DNA of 64,000 nucleotides from Oncomelania hupensis (GCA_036898135.1 CM072523.1:186001-250000), one strand, 5' to 3'; counted from the stretch's first letter, positions 33,706 to 44,617 are shown. The notes: generated by a model from the sequence alone, not told the origin. Translations and numbers: made by a program.

Positions 33706-36700
33706 CTCCTTCAAGATGGCGCCGACCTATGGCGACACGGTGATAGGCTCTGTGTTTATACTGATGTTTCTTGTGTGTTTGAGTGTAGAAAGAGTAGTGT
33801 GTGTGCAAGCGTATTCGAGTGAGGAACTTCTTCGCATTCGTGACAGTATGAACGGCAAGTACACTTCAGATTTGTTGATTTCCATCGCTGAATCTGACAT
33901 TCTTTCCCGCGCGATGAACGAAGCCACAGGCTCCCAACGCATGACGCTATCACGCGATAAGCCTATGCGCAAGCGAGGTAAGCGCGGCGGGCTGCTTGTT
34001 CGCTTTCGCCGTCGCTCTCTACGTCCTTCTCTCCCCTGCATCCTTCTCTCCAACGTCCGTAAGCTGACCAACAAGTTCGACGAACTATTGTATCTTTTCC
34101 GTACTCAACGCAACTTCCGCGACTGTTCTGTTGTATGCCTCACTGAAACCTGGCTTCAACCCTCCCACCCCGATACTGCTTTTCAACCCCAAGGCTTCTC
34201 CATCTTCCGTGCCGACCGCAACCTCGTACTATCTGGAAAGATGGACGGAGCGGCGTCTGCTTCATGATTAACGATCGCTGGTGCACCGACAACACTGTTC
34301 TCTCCACCTTCTGCTCCCCCCACCTTGAAACTATCTTCCTCAAGTGTCGCCCTTTTTATCTTCCCCGGGAATTCTCCTCCATTGTGCTAGTGGGAGTCTA
34401 CATCCACCCCGCTGCAAACCCCACCATCGCCCTCAGTGAACTATCCAAACAAATCACTGACATTGAAAATTCAGACCCCGACGCCCATGTCATCGTCCTT
34501 GGTGATTTTAATCACATCTCCCTCAGTAAGCCCCTACCCCGCTACAAGCAGCACGTCAAATGCAAAACAAGGTATGAAGCGACCCTCGACCTGTGCTACA
34601 GTACCATCAGTGGCGCCTACAGCGCCGTAGCACGCCCCCCTCTCGGCAACTCCGACCACAACTTCATCCACCTCCTCCCCGCCTACCGCCAGAAACTCAA
34701 GTCCGCCAAACCCCAGCAACGTACCATCAAGCGATGGGACCAGGACTCCATTGAACAACTGCAGGGCTGCCTGGACTGCACGGACTGGGACGCGCTGACA
34801 GACCCCTGCGCCAACTTCGACGAGCGAGCTGATGTGATAACAGCGTACATCAGCTTCTGCGAGGAATCCTGCATCCCCACCAAGCAGGTCAGGGTGTGGC
34901 CCAACGACAAGCCCTGGTTCACCGGCGCCCTCAAGGCAAAGGTGAAGGCCAAGGAGGAGGCACACAGAAGCGGAGACCAGACGGCCTACCGACAGGCCAA
35001 GCGCGAACTGGAGAAAGCAATCCGCGCGGCCAAGTGGCAGTATCGCCAGAAGCTGGAAGCACAGTTCCAGTCCGGCAGCGCTCGCGCAGTCTGGCGGGGC
35101 CTGCAGACCATCACCAACATCAACAAGAAGGCCCCTCCTGTTGACGCAGACAACAACGACCTCCCTGACCAGCTCAACGAGTTCTACGCTCGGTTCGATC
35201 GGCAGAACACCACCCCCGTCACCGTCACGCCCCCCGACCCTGCCTCTTTACTACCCCCGCCTTTCGTCATTGAAGAATCAGAGGTGCGGCGGCTGTTTAG
35301 CCGGCAGAACTGCAGGAAGGCGGCTGGCCCCGACGGGGTATCGTGCTCCACCCTCCGCCACTGCTCCCATCAACTCGCCCCCATCTTCACCTCCCTCTTC
35401 AACTCCTCTCTCGAACTGTCCACTGTCCCCCTCTGCTTCAAGACTTCTACCATCATTCCCGTCCCGAAGAAGGCCAAGGTGGCGTCCCTCAACGACTACA
35501 GACCGGTGGCGCTGACCTCCGTGGTGATGAAAGTGCTGGAACGACTAGTCCTCCGGCATCTGCAGGCTCTCACCACGGAGAAGATGGATCCCCTTCAGTT
35601 CGCCTATCGCGCCAACCGGTCTGTGGACGACGCCGTCGCCTTGGCTCTGCACTTTGTCCTCCAACACCTCGAGTCCCCCGACCGCTACGCTCGACTCCTG
35701 TTTATCGACTTCAGCAGTGCCTTCAACACTGTCATCCCCCAGAAACTCTTCGACAAGCTCTGCTCCTTCGATCTTCCTCTCTCCACCTGTCACTGGCTCT
35801 TGAACTTTCTTCTCTACCGCCCTCAGACTGTCAAGATTGGCTCCAACCTTTCCAAAACCCTAATTCTCAACACAGGCACGCCGCAAGGCTGTGTCCTTTC
35901 ACCTCTCCTCTACTGCCTCTTCACCAATGACTGTGTGTCCCGTGCTGACAGTGTTCAGCTCGTGAAGTTCGCTGACGACACCACGGTCGAGGGCATCATC
36001 TCCAACGGCGACGAAACAACATACCGCCAGGAAGTCGACCACTTGGTGTCGTGGTGCGAAGACAACAACCTCGAACTGAACACCTCCAAAACAGTCGAGA
36101 TGATTGTGGACTACCGCAGGAACCAGGACCCCAAAGATCCACTGCTCATCAATGGACAAGCCATCGAGACAGTAGACTCGTTCAAGTTCCTGGGTTCCCT
36201 CATCTCCGACGACCTCAGCTGGGGTGCCAACATTAACACCATCGTGAAGCCGGGCCCATCAACGACTGTACTTCCTCAGACAGCTGAGGAAGTTTGGCCT
36301 TTCCAAAGACATTCTCCTCCAGTTCTACCGGGCCGTGGTGGAGAGCGTCCTAACATTTTCCATCACGGTCTGGTTCGGAACAGCAACGCAGCTCGACAAA
36401 GACCGGCTGGAGCGGGTTGTGCGCACGGCAGGCTGGATTGTCGGCTGTGAGCTCCCCTCTCTGGCCTCCATCTACTCGACCCGCTCTCTCAACAGAGCCG
36501 ACAAGATCCTCTCTGACCCTTCCCACCCTGCCCACCCCCTGTTCGAACTTCTCCCCTCTGGCCGCCGCTTTCGATCCTTCAGATCCCATACTTCCCGCTT
36601 TAAAGATTCCTTTTACCCTCAAACTGTAAGATCTCTAAACGCCGCATTCTCCTCCAACCGCTGATCCCCCTGCCGTGCGCACGCCCTGCTTCTCCCTACA

Positions 36701-37048
36701 TGCTCGTACATCTATATCTATATACTACAGTGACTACTATAATTTAGAATTTTTTGTGATCACTTTAGACTAGTCATTTGTGTTTTACTATATCTTTCTG
36801 TTTATCTGTTATTGTTGGGTATGCTGTGCGAGTGCGTGTGGTTGTGCATACATATGTGTATTTGTGTATGTAGGTATGTGTGCGTGTGTGTAAGAGAGAG
36901 AGTGAAAGAGTAAGAGAGAGAAAGAGAGAGAGATGTTAAATCTAAAACATTCTGCCATTGTCCAACACCAAATAATATTCCGATTGTTGTATCTATTACA
37001 TGTCAATTGGCGAAATAAATTCCTGTTATCCTGTTATCCTGTTATCCT
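33706..37048 (+). mobile_element. Rex1-like LINE nested in the RTE copy
   Basis: GTGT flanks the element (33702-33705 and 37049-37052). Its removal joins the RTE frame from LVLANT to LGVHKN. It is about 3.34 kb, starts CTCCTTCAAGATGGCGCC and ends with AATAAA followed by tandem TCCTGTTA units (about 37019-37048). The single ORF, the SSAFNT and TPQGCVLSPLL motifs and the short tandem tail suit the Rex1/Babar branch of CR1-type elements; that clade call is by motif only. The copy looks full length but its ORF has two frameshifts. Confidence 0.82.
33716..36664 (+). pseudogene. Rex1-like endonuclease-reverse transcriptase, two frameshifts
   Basis: Three frames together cover one ORF. Frame 1 (33716-about 34250) starts MAPTYGDTVIGSVFILMFLV, a hydrophobic N-terminus, and reaches endonuclease motifs LSNVRKL and CLTETWL. 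Frame 2 (34264-about 36250) holds VIVLGDFNH, LGNSDHNF, then RT motifs FAYRANRSVDDAV, LLFIDFSSAFNTV, GTPQGCVLSPLLYCLFTND and VKFADDTTV (Asp pair kept) and SFKFLGSLISDDLSWG. Frame 3 (about 36257-36664) holds the C-terminus (SVLTFSITVWFG, VVRTAGWIVG, SGRRFRSFRSHTSR). The breaks are near 34240-34262 and 36247-36256. GC-rich coding contrasts with the AT-rich CR1/L2 element at 2882-9902. Confidence 0.85.
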
Positions 37049-37403
37049 GTGTTTGCCAGTACCAGATTGTTGTATCTGGCAAACTCCAAGAGTCTCAGAC
37101 CCCTGGCGTTTGTCTCGTTGTTGCAGTGGGGTCCACATGTGTCTCCCCAGTTGTGGTGCGCATCTTGGCCAACCTTGGCATTCCAGTCGCCTTGCACTAT
37201 GACTATGTCCTTCTTCGGCACTTGGTCTAGGACCGCCTGTAGATTTTCATAAAAATCCTCCACTTCGCTGTCGTCATAGTCTTATGTTGGGGCATAGGCC
37301 TGGATGATGGTGATGTTGAAAGGGGCTGCTCTCAGGCGGATGATAATGAGTCTACTGGAGACTGGGTGGCAACCCATGACAGTGGCTAGAATCATTATTC
37401 TTA

Positions 37404-38633
37404 TCTAAATTAGCATCATGTAAACATAGCTCAATGGTGATCATTGTATAAATTAGCACCGTGTAAACATAATACAGTGCTGATCATTGTAAAGTGGCAC
37501 CATCAGGATGAAGAGATATGGGCTAGTGACAAACACATGTATACATAACTCAGTGCTGATCATTGTCTAAATTAGCACCATCAGTATGACGTGAAATCTG
37601 CTAATGACAAACAAATGTATAAATAACTCAGTGCTGATCATTGTCTAAATTAGCACCATCAGTATGACGTGAAATCTGCTAATGACAAACAAATGTATAA
37701 ATAACTCAGTGCTGATCATTGTCTAAATTAGCACCATCAGTATGAAGTGAAATCGGCTAATGACAAACAAATGTATAAATAACTTAGTGCTGGTCATTGT
37801 CTAAATTAGCACCATCAGTATGAAGTGAAATCGGCTAATGACAAACAAATGTATACATAACTTAGTGCTGGTCATTGTCTAAATTAGCACCATCAGTATG
37901 AAGTGAAATGGGCTAATGACAAACACATGTATACATAACTTAGTGCTGCTCATTGTCTAAATTAGCACCATCAGTATGAAGTGAAATGGGCTAATGACAA
38001 ACACATGTACACATAACTCAATGCTGATCATTGTCTAAAGTAGCACCATCAGTATGAAGTGAAATGGGCTAATGACAAACACATGTATACATAACTCAGT
38101 GCTGATCATTGTCTAAAGTAGCACCATCAGTATGAAGTGAAATGGGCTAATGACAAACACATGTATACATAACTCAGTGCTGATCATTGTCTAAAGTAGC
38201 ACCATCAGTATGAAGTGAAATGGGCTAATGACAAACACATGTATACATAACTCAATGCTGATCATTGTCTAAATTAGCACCATCAGTGTGAAGTGAAATG
38301 GGCTAATGACAAACACATGTATACATAACTCAATGCTGATCATTGTCTAAAGTAGCGCCATCAGTATGAAGTAAAATGGGCTAATGACAAACACATGAAT
38401 ACATAACTCAGTGCTGATCATTGTCTAAATTTGCACCATCAGAATATGCAATGGGCTAATGACAAATACATGTATACATAACTTAATGCTGATCAATGTC
38501 TAAAGTAGCACCATAAATATGAAGTGAAATGGGTTAATGACAAACACATGTATACATAACTCAGTGCTGATCATTGTCTAAAGTAGCACCATCAGTATGA
38601 AGTGAAATGGGCTAATGACAAACACATGTATAC
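37404..38633 (+). repeat. 78-bp satellite, left part (about 15 units)
   Basis: The unit is 78 bp, including GGGCTAATGACAAACACATG, TATACATAACTCAGTGCTGA and TCATTGTCTAAAGTAGCACC. The first units are more diverged. The array is the target of the RTE insertion on its left and of the LTR-like insertion on its right, and it continues at 40172. Confidence 0.96.
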
Positions 38634-38940
38634 TGTCACATCACCCAATGGGATCAGTGACTTCAGCTCAAACAACAAGTGAAGGGATTCAAACTCAAAA
38701 CTAAAATACTAACACAAATGCCAGATGAATATTTACACTCTTTTATTCAGCACACAAACATACAGTAGAATGGGAAATCTAAACCACCCCCAACCCTTAT
38801 CCGGACCCACAACACCAACAATTAACAAACAATTACCTCCTCTGTCTAATTCGAGACCCTTGACACTGTACACAAGATGCCAACTCCACAAAAGTAACAA
38901 TATGAAAATAAAGCTGGAATAATATAACTGATGGTAGGTG

Positions 38941-39118
38941 TTCATTACATTACATTACATGATTATTGCTTTAGGTCCAACGGACTCTTCCGAGCCAAAT
39001 CAGGACCGGACAACCCCTGATCAGCATAAAAGATCTGCTGAAACAACCCTAGTGGTAAAACTGTAGGCTCTCCACCAGCCAGTCACGTTACAATAAAGAC
39101 ATCCCACGCAGGGGTAGG
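38941..39118 (-). repeat. SINE-like interspersed repeat, copy 2
   Basis: Shares GGTCCAACGGACTCTTCCGA, AATCAGGACCGGACAAC, AGATCTGCTGAAACAACCC and CTCCACCAGCCAGTCAC with copy 3 (42390-42608). The tail is tandem CATTA (38943-38960), the 3' end on the minus strand. It ends near GCAGGGG, so the 5' part is truncated. Confidence 0.7.
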
Positions 39119-39419
39119 TGTTCAGTCAGCAAGACTTGAAGAATGTATTTAGTTAAACTGTCTGGTTTTGTTACTTAAAATGTTCACTGTCTATTCCACC
39201 TCGCAACAACACAAATATAGTAAAGGCACACCGCTCGAAACTTCACTGGATATGTAGTATGTTTTATTTGCGTGTAATGTAAGTATGTATGGCTGTGAAA
39301 GTGCGCTGTGCCATATGCGGAAAACCCAGGTGGTCGTCTCCCGTTCGTAGGGGTCTCGTAGTGCCCAGGCGGTGACGATCACGCAACCGTCTCAGTACAG
39401 CACCAACGACGCCAGACTG

Positions 39420-39490
39420 GAGGATCAGCAACAGATGTAGCAGTAGCAGTGGGAGTAGCAATAGAAGCAGAAGTAGCAATAACAGCAAGT
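39420..39490. repeat. AGC/AGT-rich trinucleotide tract
   Basis: An imperfect run of AGCAGT, AGCAAT and AGAAGC triplets inside the LTR-like insert. The leucine-rich frame on the minus strand is an artefact. Confidence 0.7.
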
Positions 39491-40171
39491 AGGCCCAATC
39501 TTCAAGTCCTCGGCCTGTGAAGTACAGATACACACAACACCACAACACGACACAACACAATACAATCTGCAGAGAGTAGATAGTTCGGTCAATGTGCTTA
39601 ACTATGATCAAGGAGCATCTCAGCACCGTCGAGGTCACTGAGTCTTGGGCGGTCCCTAAGAAAAGAGTACACACCCTTAAGAAAAGACTCTACACCTAAT
39701 CACACAGAAATGGTGGCAGTCATATTCCTTCCACTACTGCTAAACAATTCCTTCTCTGTAGCAATATTTACAGTACCCTGGTCATTCTTGTCCTTACGAA
39801 GGAGCAAGACATCGGGTGGTTCTAACACAAGACACACAACCCTTATGAAAATTACTCTAATTCTATCCTATGATAGTGGTAGTCACACTTCATCCAAAAT
39901 ATCCGTCCGATAGTAAGCGCTACCAGTTTGACTCTGAGGCCTAACCCTTTCTCTCAGTCCACAGTACAAGGCACAGAGCTCCGTTCAGCCCCCTAACACC
40001 CATTGAGCTATGCGTTTTGCACGTGAAAAACATACATTCCTATCATAACCTACGCAATACAAACTGCTGATCCAAACTTTGCACATCGCACTTTCAGAGA
40101 CATGAAGCTCTACACTATATACAACCTGACACAGCATAATCTTAGCGTGCGTCAAGACTCGTGTCGTCACA

Positions 40172-41135
40172 TATAACTAACTCAATGCTGATCATTGTCT
40201 AAAGTAGCACCATCTGAAATGGGCTAATGGCAAACACATGTATACATAACTTCAATGTTGATCATTGTCTAAAGTAGCACCATCAGTATGAAGTGAAATG
40301 GGCTAATGACAAACACATGCATACATAACTCAGTGCTGATCATTGTCTAAAGTAGCACCATCAGTATGAAGTGAAATGGGCTAATGGCAAACACATGTAT
40401 ACATAACTCAGTGCTGATCATTGTCTAAAGTAGCGCCATCAGTATGAAGTGAAATGGGCTAATGACAAACACATGTATACATAACTCAATGCTGATCATT
40501 GTCTAAAGTAGCACCATCTGAAATGGGCTAATGACAAACACATGTATACATAACTCAATGCTGATCATTGTCTAAAGTAGCACCATCAGTATGAAGTGAA
40601 ATGGGCTAATGACAAACACATGCATACATAACTCAATGCTGATCAGTGTCTAAAGTAGCACCATCTAAAATGGGCTAATGACAAACACATGTATACATAA
40701 CTTAGTGCTGGTCATTGTCTAAAGTAGCACCATCAGTATGAAGTGAAATGGGCTAATGACAAACACATGTATACATAACTCAATGCTGATCATTGTCTAA
40801 AGTAGCACCATCAGTATGAAGTGAAATGGGCTAATGACAAACACATGTATACATAACTCAATGTTGATCATTGTCTAAAGTAGCACCATCAGTATGAAGT
40901 GAAATGGGCTAATGACAAACACATGTATACATAACTCAGTGCTGATCATTGTCTAAATTTGCACCATCAGAATATGCAATGGGCTAATGACAAACACATG
41001 TATACATAACTTAATGCTGATCAATGTCTAAAGTAGCACCATAAATATGAAGTGAAATGGGTTAATGACAAACACATGTATACATAACTCAGTGCTGATC
41101 ATTGTGTAAAGTAGCACCATCAGTATGAACTCAAA
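40172..41135 (+). repeat. 78-bp satellite, right part (about 12 units)
   Basis: Continuation of 37404-38633 after the insertion. Some units carry a deletion of about 11 bp (CACCATCTGAAATGGG). The order of variants near 40930-41100 (TTTGCACCATCAGAATATGC then CATAAATATGAAG) repeats that at 38430-38530, which indicates block amplification. The array lies in intron 4 of the CARD gene, right next to exon 4. Confidence 0.96.
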
Positions 41136-41160
41136 TTAATGGACTAAGCGGTGAACCCAC

Positions 41161-41268
41161 CTTTTGCTGGTCACGTGCGTTTTGCTCCATCAGCTGCTTG
41201 ATGGCCAGCTCTTCCTGACGCAGCACCACAAGCGCCTGGTCATTCTCCTGTGCCTGGTTGCTAAGAAC
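41161..41268 (-). CDS. CARD-domain protein, exon 4 (coiled coil)
   Basis: The exon is bounded by an AG acceptor (CGCGTATCACAG, above 41268) and a GTGGGT donor (below 41161). It is 108 bp in phase 0 on both sides, 36 codons: VLSNQAQENDQALVV, LRQEELAIKQL and MEQNARDQQK. The pattern is Gln/Glu-rich with leucines at helical spacing and without proline, as expected of a coiled coil, and it joins VRRKQHATDD of exon 5. It is GC-rich against an AT-rich satellite background, with the 78-bp satellite ending only about 25 bp downstream. A role in oligomerisation is inferred. Confidence 0.78.
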
Positions 41269-41357
41269 CTGTGATACGCGACACTGGCTGAATGGGTTGT
41301 TAGGCTGATTGATTCATTAGACTCACTGTTTGACTTTGGTCTAATACATTGTTATAT

Positions 41358-41361
41358 ATTT

Positions 41362-41426
<65 letters not shown>

Positions 41427-42030
41427 TACCACCACCACCATCACCAGCAATTAACATCATCACCACCAACATCATCATCGTCATCCTCTTCATCATCATC
41501 ATGAACATCGTCATCATCGTCATTAAAATCATCATCATCATTGTTGTCATTACTGCGTTGTCAACAGCAGCAGCAGCACCAGCATCATCATCATCACCAT
41601 TACCACTATCATCATCATCATTATCCTCTTCATCATCATCATCACCATCATCGTCTTCACCTAAATCATCATTATCGTCATCATCATCATCATTAAAACT
41701 ATCACTACCATCACCACCATCATCATCAACGCCAATCGTCGATGTCATTGTCATCATCATCATCGTCGTCGTCGTCGTCGCCGTCATCGTTTTCATTATC
41801 ATCGTCATCATCATCCCCAGCTCCAACATCATCATCATCACCATCATCTTCATCATCATTATCATGATCGTCGTCGTCATCACCAATATCATCATCATCA
41901 CCATCATCATAATCATCATCATCACCACTATCACTACAATCACCAACATCATCGTCGTCATCAATCTCATCGTCAATGTCCATATTATCATCATCATCAT
42001 TATTATCATCGTCATCATCTCATCCTCCTC
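41358..42030. repeat. large (ATC)n / (CATCAT) microsatellite in intron 3
   Basis: About 670 bases of ATC/ACC/GTC triplets with many interruptions. Long frames of Ile/Ser/Val on one strand and Asp/Met on the other follow from the repeat and are not genes. Positions 42031-42389 show no recognisable feature. Confidence 0.95.
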
Positions 42031-42389
42031 CTCCGCCCGTTGGGGTGCCGGGGGTTTCAGTATAAATAGTATCCCCACTTTCTGGAAATTTAGTGCTTTA
42101 AATTCCCATTGTCGCTGTCTTTCTCATTTGTTCTTTTTCATTCCTGCTCTGTTCTATCAATCTGCTATACTATCTTCTTCTTCGCTAGACCAGTCACCTA
42201 CCTTTTTTCTTGAAAACTCTTCCGGGACAAGACTCCTTATTTGTGTGTGAGTGTTGGATCAGCTTGGGAATATTGGACGCTTTCAGCCAGGTGGTCACTG
42301 GGGCTTCCTATGATGTTATTATTTAGCAATGTAGACTTTTTATATGTATGTGTTTTGTTGATAATTTATAATGATGTTTGTATTCTATT

Positions 42390-42608
42390 TTGTTTTTGTA
42401 AACGGGGGTTCGATAAATTAGAGTATAACCTCAGCGTCCCCTGCGTGAGATGTCTTTATTGTAAAGTGACTGGCTGGTGGAGAGCATTCAGTTTTACCAC
42501 CAGGGTTGTTTCAGCAGATCTTTTTTCCGGATCGGGGGTTGTCCGGTCCTGATTTGGCTCGTGAAGAGTCCGCTGGACCTAAAGATAAGCATGTAATGTA
42601 ATGTATTC
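42390..42608 (+). repeat. SINE-like interspersed repeat, copy 3
   Basis: The most complete copy. It starts GTAAACGGGGGTTCGATAAA, includes GTCTTTATTGTAAAGTGACT, GGTTGTTTCAGCAGATCT and GTCCGGTCCTGATTTGGCTC, and ends GTCCGCTGGACCTAAAG followed by a tandem TGTAA tail (42593-42604). It lies in intron 3 of the CARD gene, antisense to it. Confidence 0.72.
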
Positions 42609-42619
42609 CTTCTCCTCCT

Positions 42620-42620
42620 T

Positions 42621-42676
<56 letters not shown>
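42620..42676. repeat. (ATC)n microsatellite beside the exon 3 donor
   Basis: A pure ATC run that ends only about 6 bp from the 5' splice site of exon 3 on the minus strand. Confidence 0.95.
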
Positions 42677-42683
42677 TACAGAC

Positions 42684-42970
42684 CTGCCCCAAGCTGTACA
42701 GTGTTCCAGGCACGTCCTCCCGTCTTGCTGGCGGCTGTATTGTTACAGGGGGCACATAGCCCGGGTGGCCCGAGTAGCCCGAGTATCCGGTCATGACGGG
42801 GTCTACCAGCAGAGTACGAGGGTTTAGCAGTCCACGCGTTTCCGTTTCCTGCTCTTTGCGCATCTTCAGAAGCGATCCCAGTGACGTCAGAGTTCCGCCT
42901 CCGGCAGGGAGAGCTCTGCGAGAGGAATTCACCGTGTAAGCTGGTCGTGGAGCCACGAAGTCTAGTCCCC
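42684..42970 (-). CDS. CARD-domain protein, exon 3 (Gly/Pro/Tyr linker)
   Basis: The exon follows an acceptor AAGTTTGTCAAACAG (above 42970) and ends before GTCTGT at 42683. It is 287 bp and completes a codon begun by one base of exon 2. It gives GLDFVAPRPAYTVNSSRRAL, PAGGGTLTSLGSLLKMRKEQ, ETETRGLLNPRTLL, MTGYSGYSGHPGYVPPVTIQ and VPGTLYSLGQ. The YSGYSGHPGY stretch is a low-complexity aromatic/glycine segment that could be flexible. The frame stays open while the sequence is GC-rich, and it exits in phase 0 to match exon 4. The donor is not the usual GTRAGT, so this boundary is the least certain of the gene. Confidence 0.7.
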
Positions 42971-43186
42971 CTGTTTGACAAACTTAACGCTTTACAACGT
43001 GAAACGGTTTGAAAAACTTAACATGTTACAACGTCACATGTCCGCCAAATAGCACTAGCTTATTAATTATTTATTTATTTATTTTTTTTTTTATTAATGT
43101 ATATTTTAGTGGTTTTATGATATTTACATGGTGTAACAAATTATAATGATTTGTAATAAATTAATGAATGAACGATAAATGACTAC

Positions 43187-43622
43187 TTTACCGCTGTTAA
43201 GCACATTATGCTATTAAGCACTTTACTGCTGTTAAGCATATTATGCTATTAAGCACTTTACTGCTGTTAAGCACATTATGCTATTAAGCACTTTACTGCT
43301 GTTAAGCACATTATGCTATTAAGCACTTTACTGCTGTTAAGCACATTATGCTATTAAGCACTTTACTGCTGTTAAGCACATTATGCTATTAAGCACTTTA
43401 CTGCTGTTAAGCACATTATGCTATTAAGCACTTTACTGCTGTTAAGCACATTATGCTATTAAGCACTTTACTGCTGTTAAGCACATTATGCTATTAAGCA
43501 CTTTGCCGCTGTTAGGCGCATTATGCTTTTAAGGTCTTTACTGCTGTTATGCACATTATGCTATTAAACATGTTACCGCTGTTAAGCACATTATGCTATT
43601 AAGCACTTTACTGCTATTAAGA
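43187..43622 (+). repeat. 35-bp satellite (about 12 units) in intron 2
   Basis: The unit CTGCTGTTAAGCACATTATG followed by CTATTAAGCACTTTA is itself an imperfect dimer of 17- and 18-bp halves (TTAAGCACATTATGCTA and TTAAGCACTTTACTGCTG). Several consecutive units are identical. Last units are diverged (GCCGCTGTTAGGCGCATTA). The rest of intron 2 (42971-43186 and 43623-43968) is AT-rich without features. Confidence 0.97.
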
Positions 43623-43968
43623 ACATTGTGCTCGCAAAATGGAATCATGTCAAGAAACCAAACATCATTGCCAACAAACATTTGCAACACGTTATAACGT
43701 CATTGAAAACGTCACTGAAAAACAAAATTGCAACACGTTATTACGTCATTAAAAAAATAAACATCTGCAACACATTGTTACATTTGTGTCACACGACACA
43801 GCAAGTCTAGCAAGCTACATATAACAATGTGTGTGTCATAGTGGTGGCACAAACTAATTAAAATAAGGGATAATTACATCTAAACTAAATTTTTGTAAAA
43901 TCATCTGACGCTGCCAACGAGGTCCTATTTTTCTGTGACGTTACGATGTGAGAAAATGAGTGACGTAC

Positions 43969-44155
43969 CAGCTCGTGGCTGTGTAGTGTCAGGTCTAACG
44001 TCACCGACTGGAATGGCTTCCGTGTCCAGGATGTGGTCAACCAAGTATCCGTGGCCAGTGTTCTTCAGCACGACCAGAAATTTGCGCAGTGAGGGCAGAC
44101 CCTGGTTCTCCAAACTCTCAATCAACAATGGCACTTGTTTGTAAGTTGGATACAT
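43969..44155 (-). CDS. CARD-domain protein, exon 2 (second half of CARD)
   Basis: The exon follows TTGCGTGCAG (above 44155) and ends before GTACGT (43968). It is 187 bp, phase 0 in and phase 1 out. It encodes MYPTYKQVPLLIESLENQG, LPSLRKFLVVLKNTGH, GYLVDHILDTEAIPVGD and VRPDTTQPRA. The helix pattern with QV-x-LLxxL, QG, F/L-x-x-L and TGH-x-x-L-x-x-x-I/L follows helices 4 to 6 of a CARD death-fold. It joins exon 1, which supplies helices 1 to 3. CARDs bind other CARDs in innate immune and cell-death complexes; the partner is unknown. Confidence 0.8.
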
Positions 44156-44220
44156 CTGCACGCAAGTTTAGAGCACTTGTTTGTCTTCCTGTCACATTTT
44201 ACAGACTTAATGTATAGTTT

Positions 44221-44221
44221 T

Positions 44222-44305
<84 letters not shown>

Positions 44306-44308
44306 GTC
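44221..44308. repeat. (ATC)n microsatellite in intron 1
   Basis: An almost pure ATC run of about 88 bases. The remaining intron 1 sequence to 44617 has no further feature. Confidence 0.96.
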
Positions 44309-44617
44309 ACCACCATTATAATCATCATTCATAAATTTATGCATTTTGATTTAAACATAAACTTATTCAACAAAGCAGGTAATAATACAAGGCAAAACAT
44401 CAGGGCGCACAGAAGCACATGGCTTAAATTAGTGCTACTCAAATAATAGATACTGTATCAAAAATATCACTGGCGGACGACAGGAAACCAGCATCACCAT
44501 CATCATCACCCTTATTATCGTCGTCGTCATCGTCATATTCATTCATTCCTTTTCTTTTAATATTTCCCTTTCTCTCTTATTTTAATAAACCTGTCTGTCT
44601 GTTTGTCACTCCCTTAC

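Larger units (their letters stand above)
31338..37403 (-). mobile_element. RTE-like LINE (copy B), 5'-truncated, carrying a nested LINE
   Basis: TCTAAATT lies on both sides (31330-31337 and 37404-37411) inside 78-bp satellite units, so both ends of this insertion are defined. Without the nested Rex1-like element (33706-37048) it is about 2.7 kb. Minus-strand coding order from 37403: endonuclease (IIQAYAPT, stop, then KDIVIVQGDWNAKVG and NNLVLANT), interrupted after LVLANT; then LGVHKNFRRWTWHSPGGE and HHNQIDYIMVKKR, GSDHDLVMM, then RT and C-terminus as in copy A. The 3' end carries GGATAG-type repeats. Frameshifts, an in-frame stop (TAA) in the endonuclease, the T-run (33216-33232) and the nested insertion make it non-functional. 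Confidence 0.88.
38634..40171 (-). mobile_element. probable solo LTR inserted in the 78-bp satellite
   Basis: Read on the minus strand the insert starts TGTGACGACACG (40171) and ends GGTGATGTGACA (38634), the TG...CA form of LTRs with a short inverted repeat. A polyadenylation-type AATAAA lies near 38745 close to its 3' end. Flanking TATAC and TATAA are close to a 5-bp duplication but do not match fully. A SINE-like copy is nested at 38941-39118. No gag or pol sequence was seen, so a solo LTR of about 1.36 kb is the best reading. Confidence 0.45.

Noticed and set aside
41341..42250. Frames of about 245 codons of Met/Asp and Ile/Ser on opposite strands
   Set aside because: Translation of an ATC trinucleotide microsatellite.
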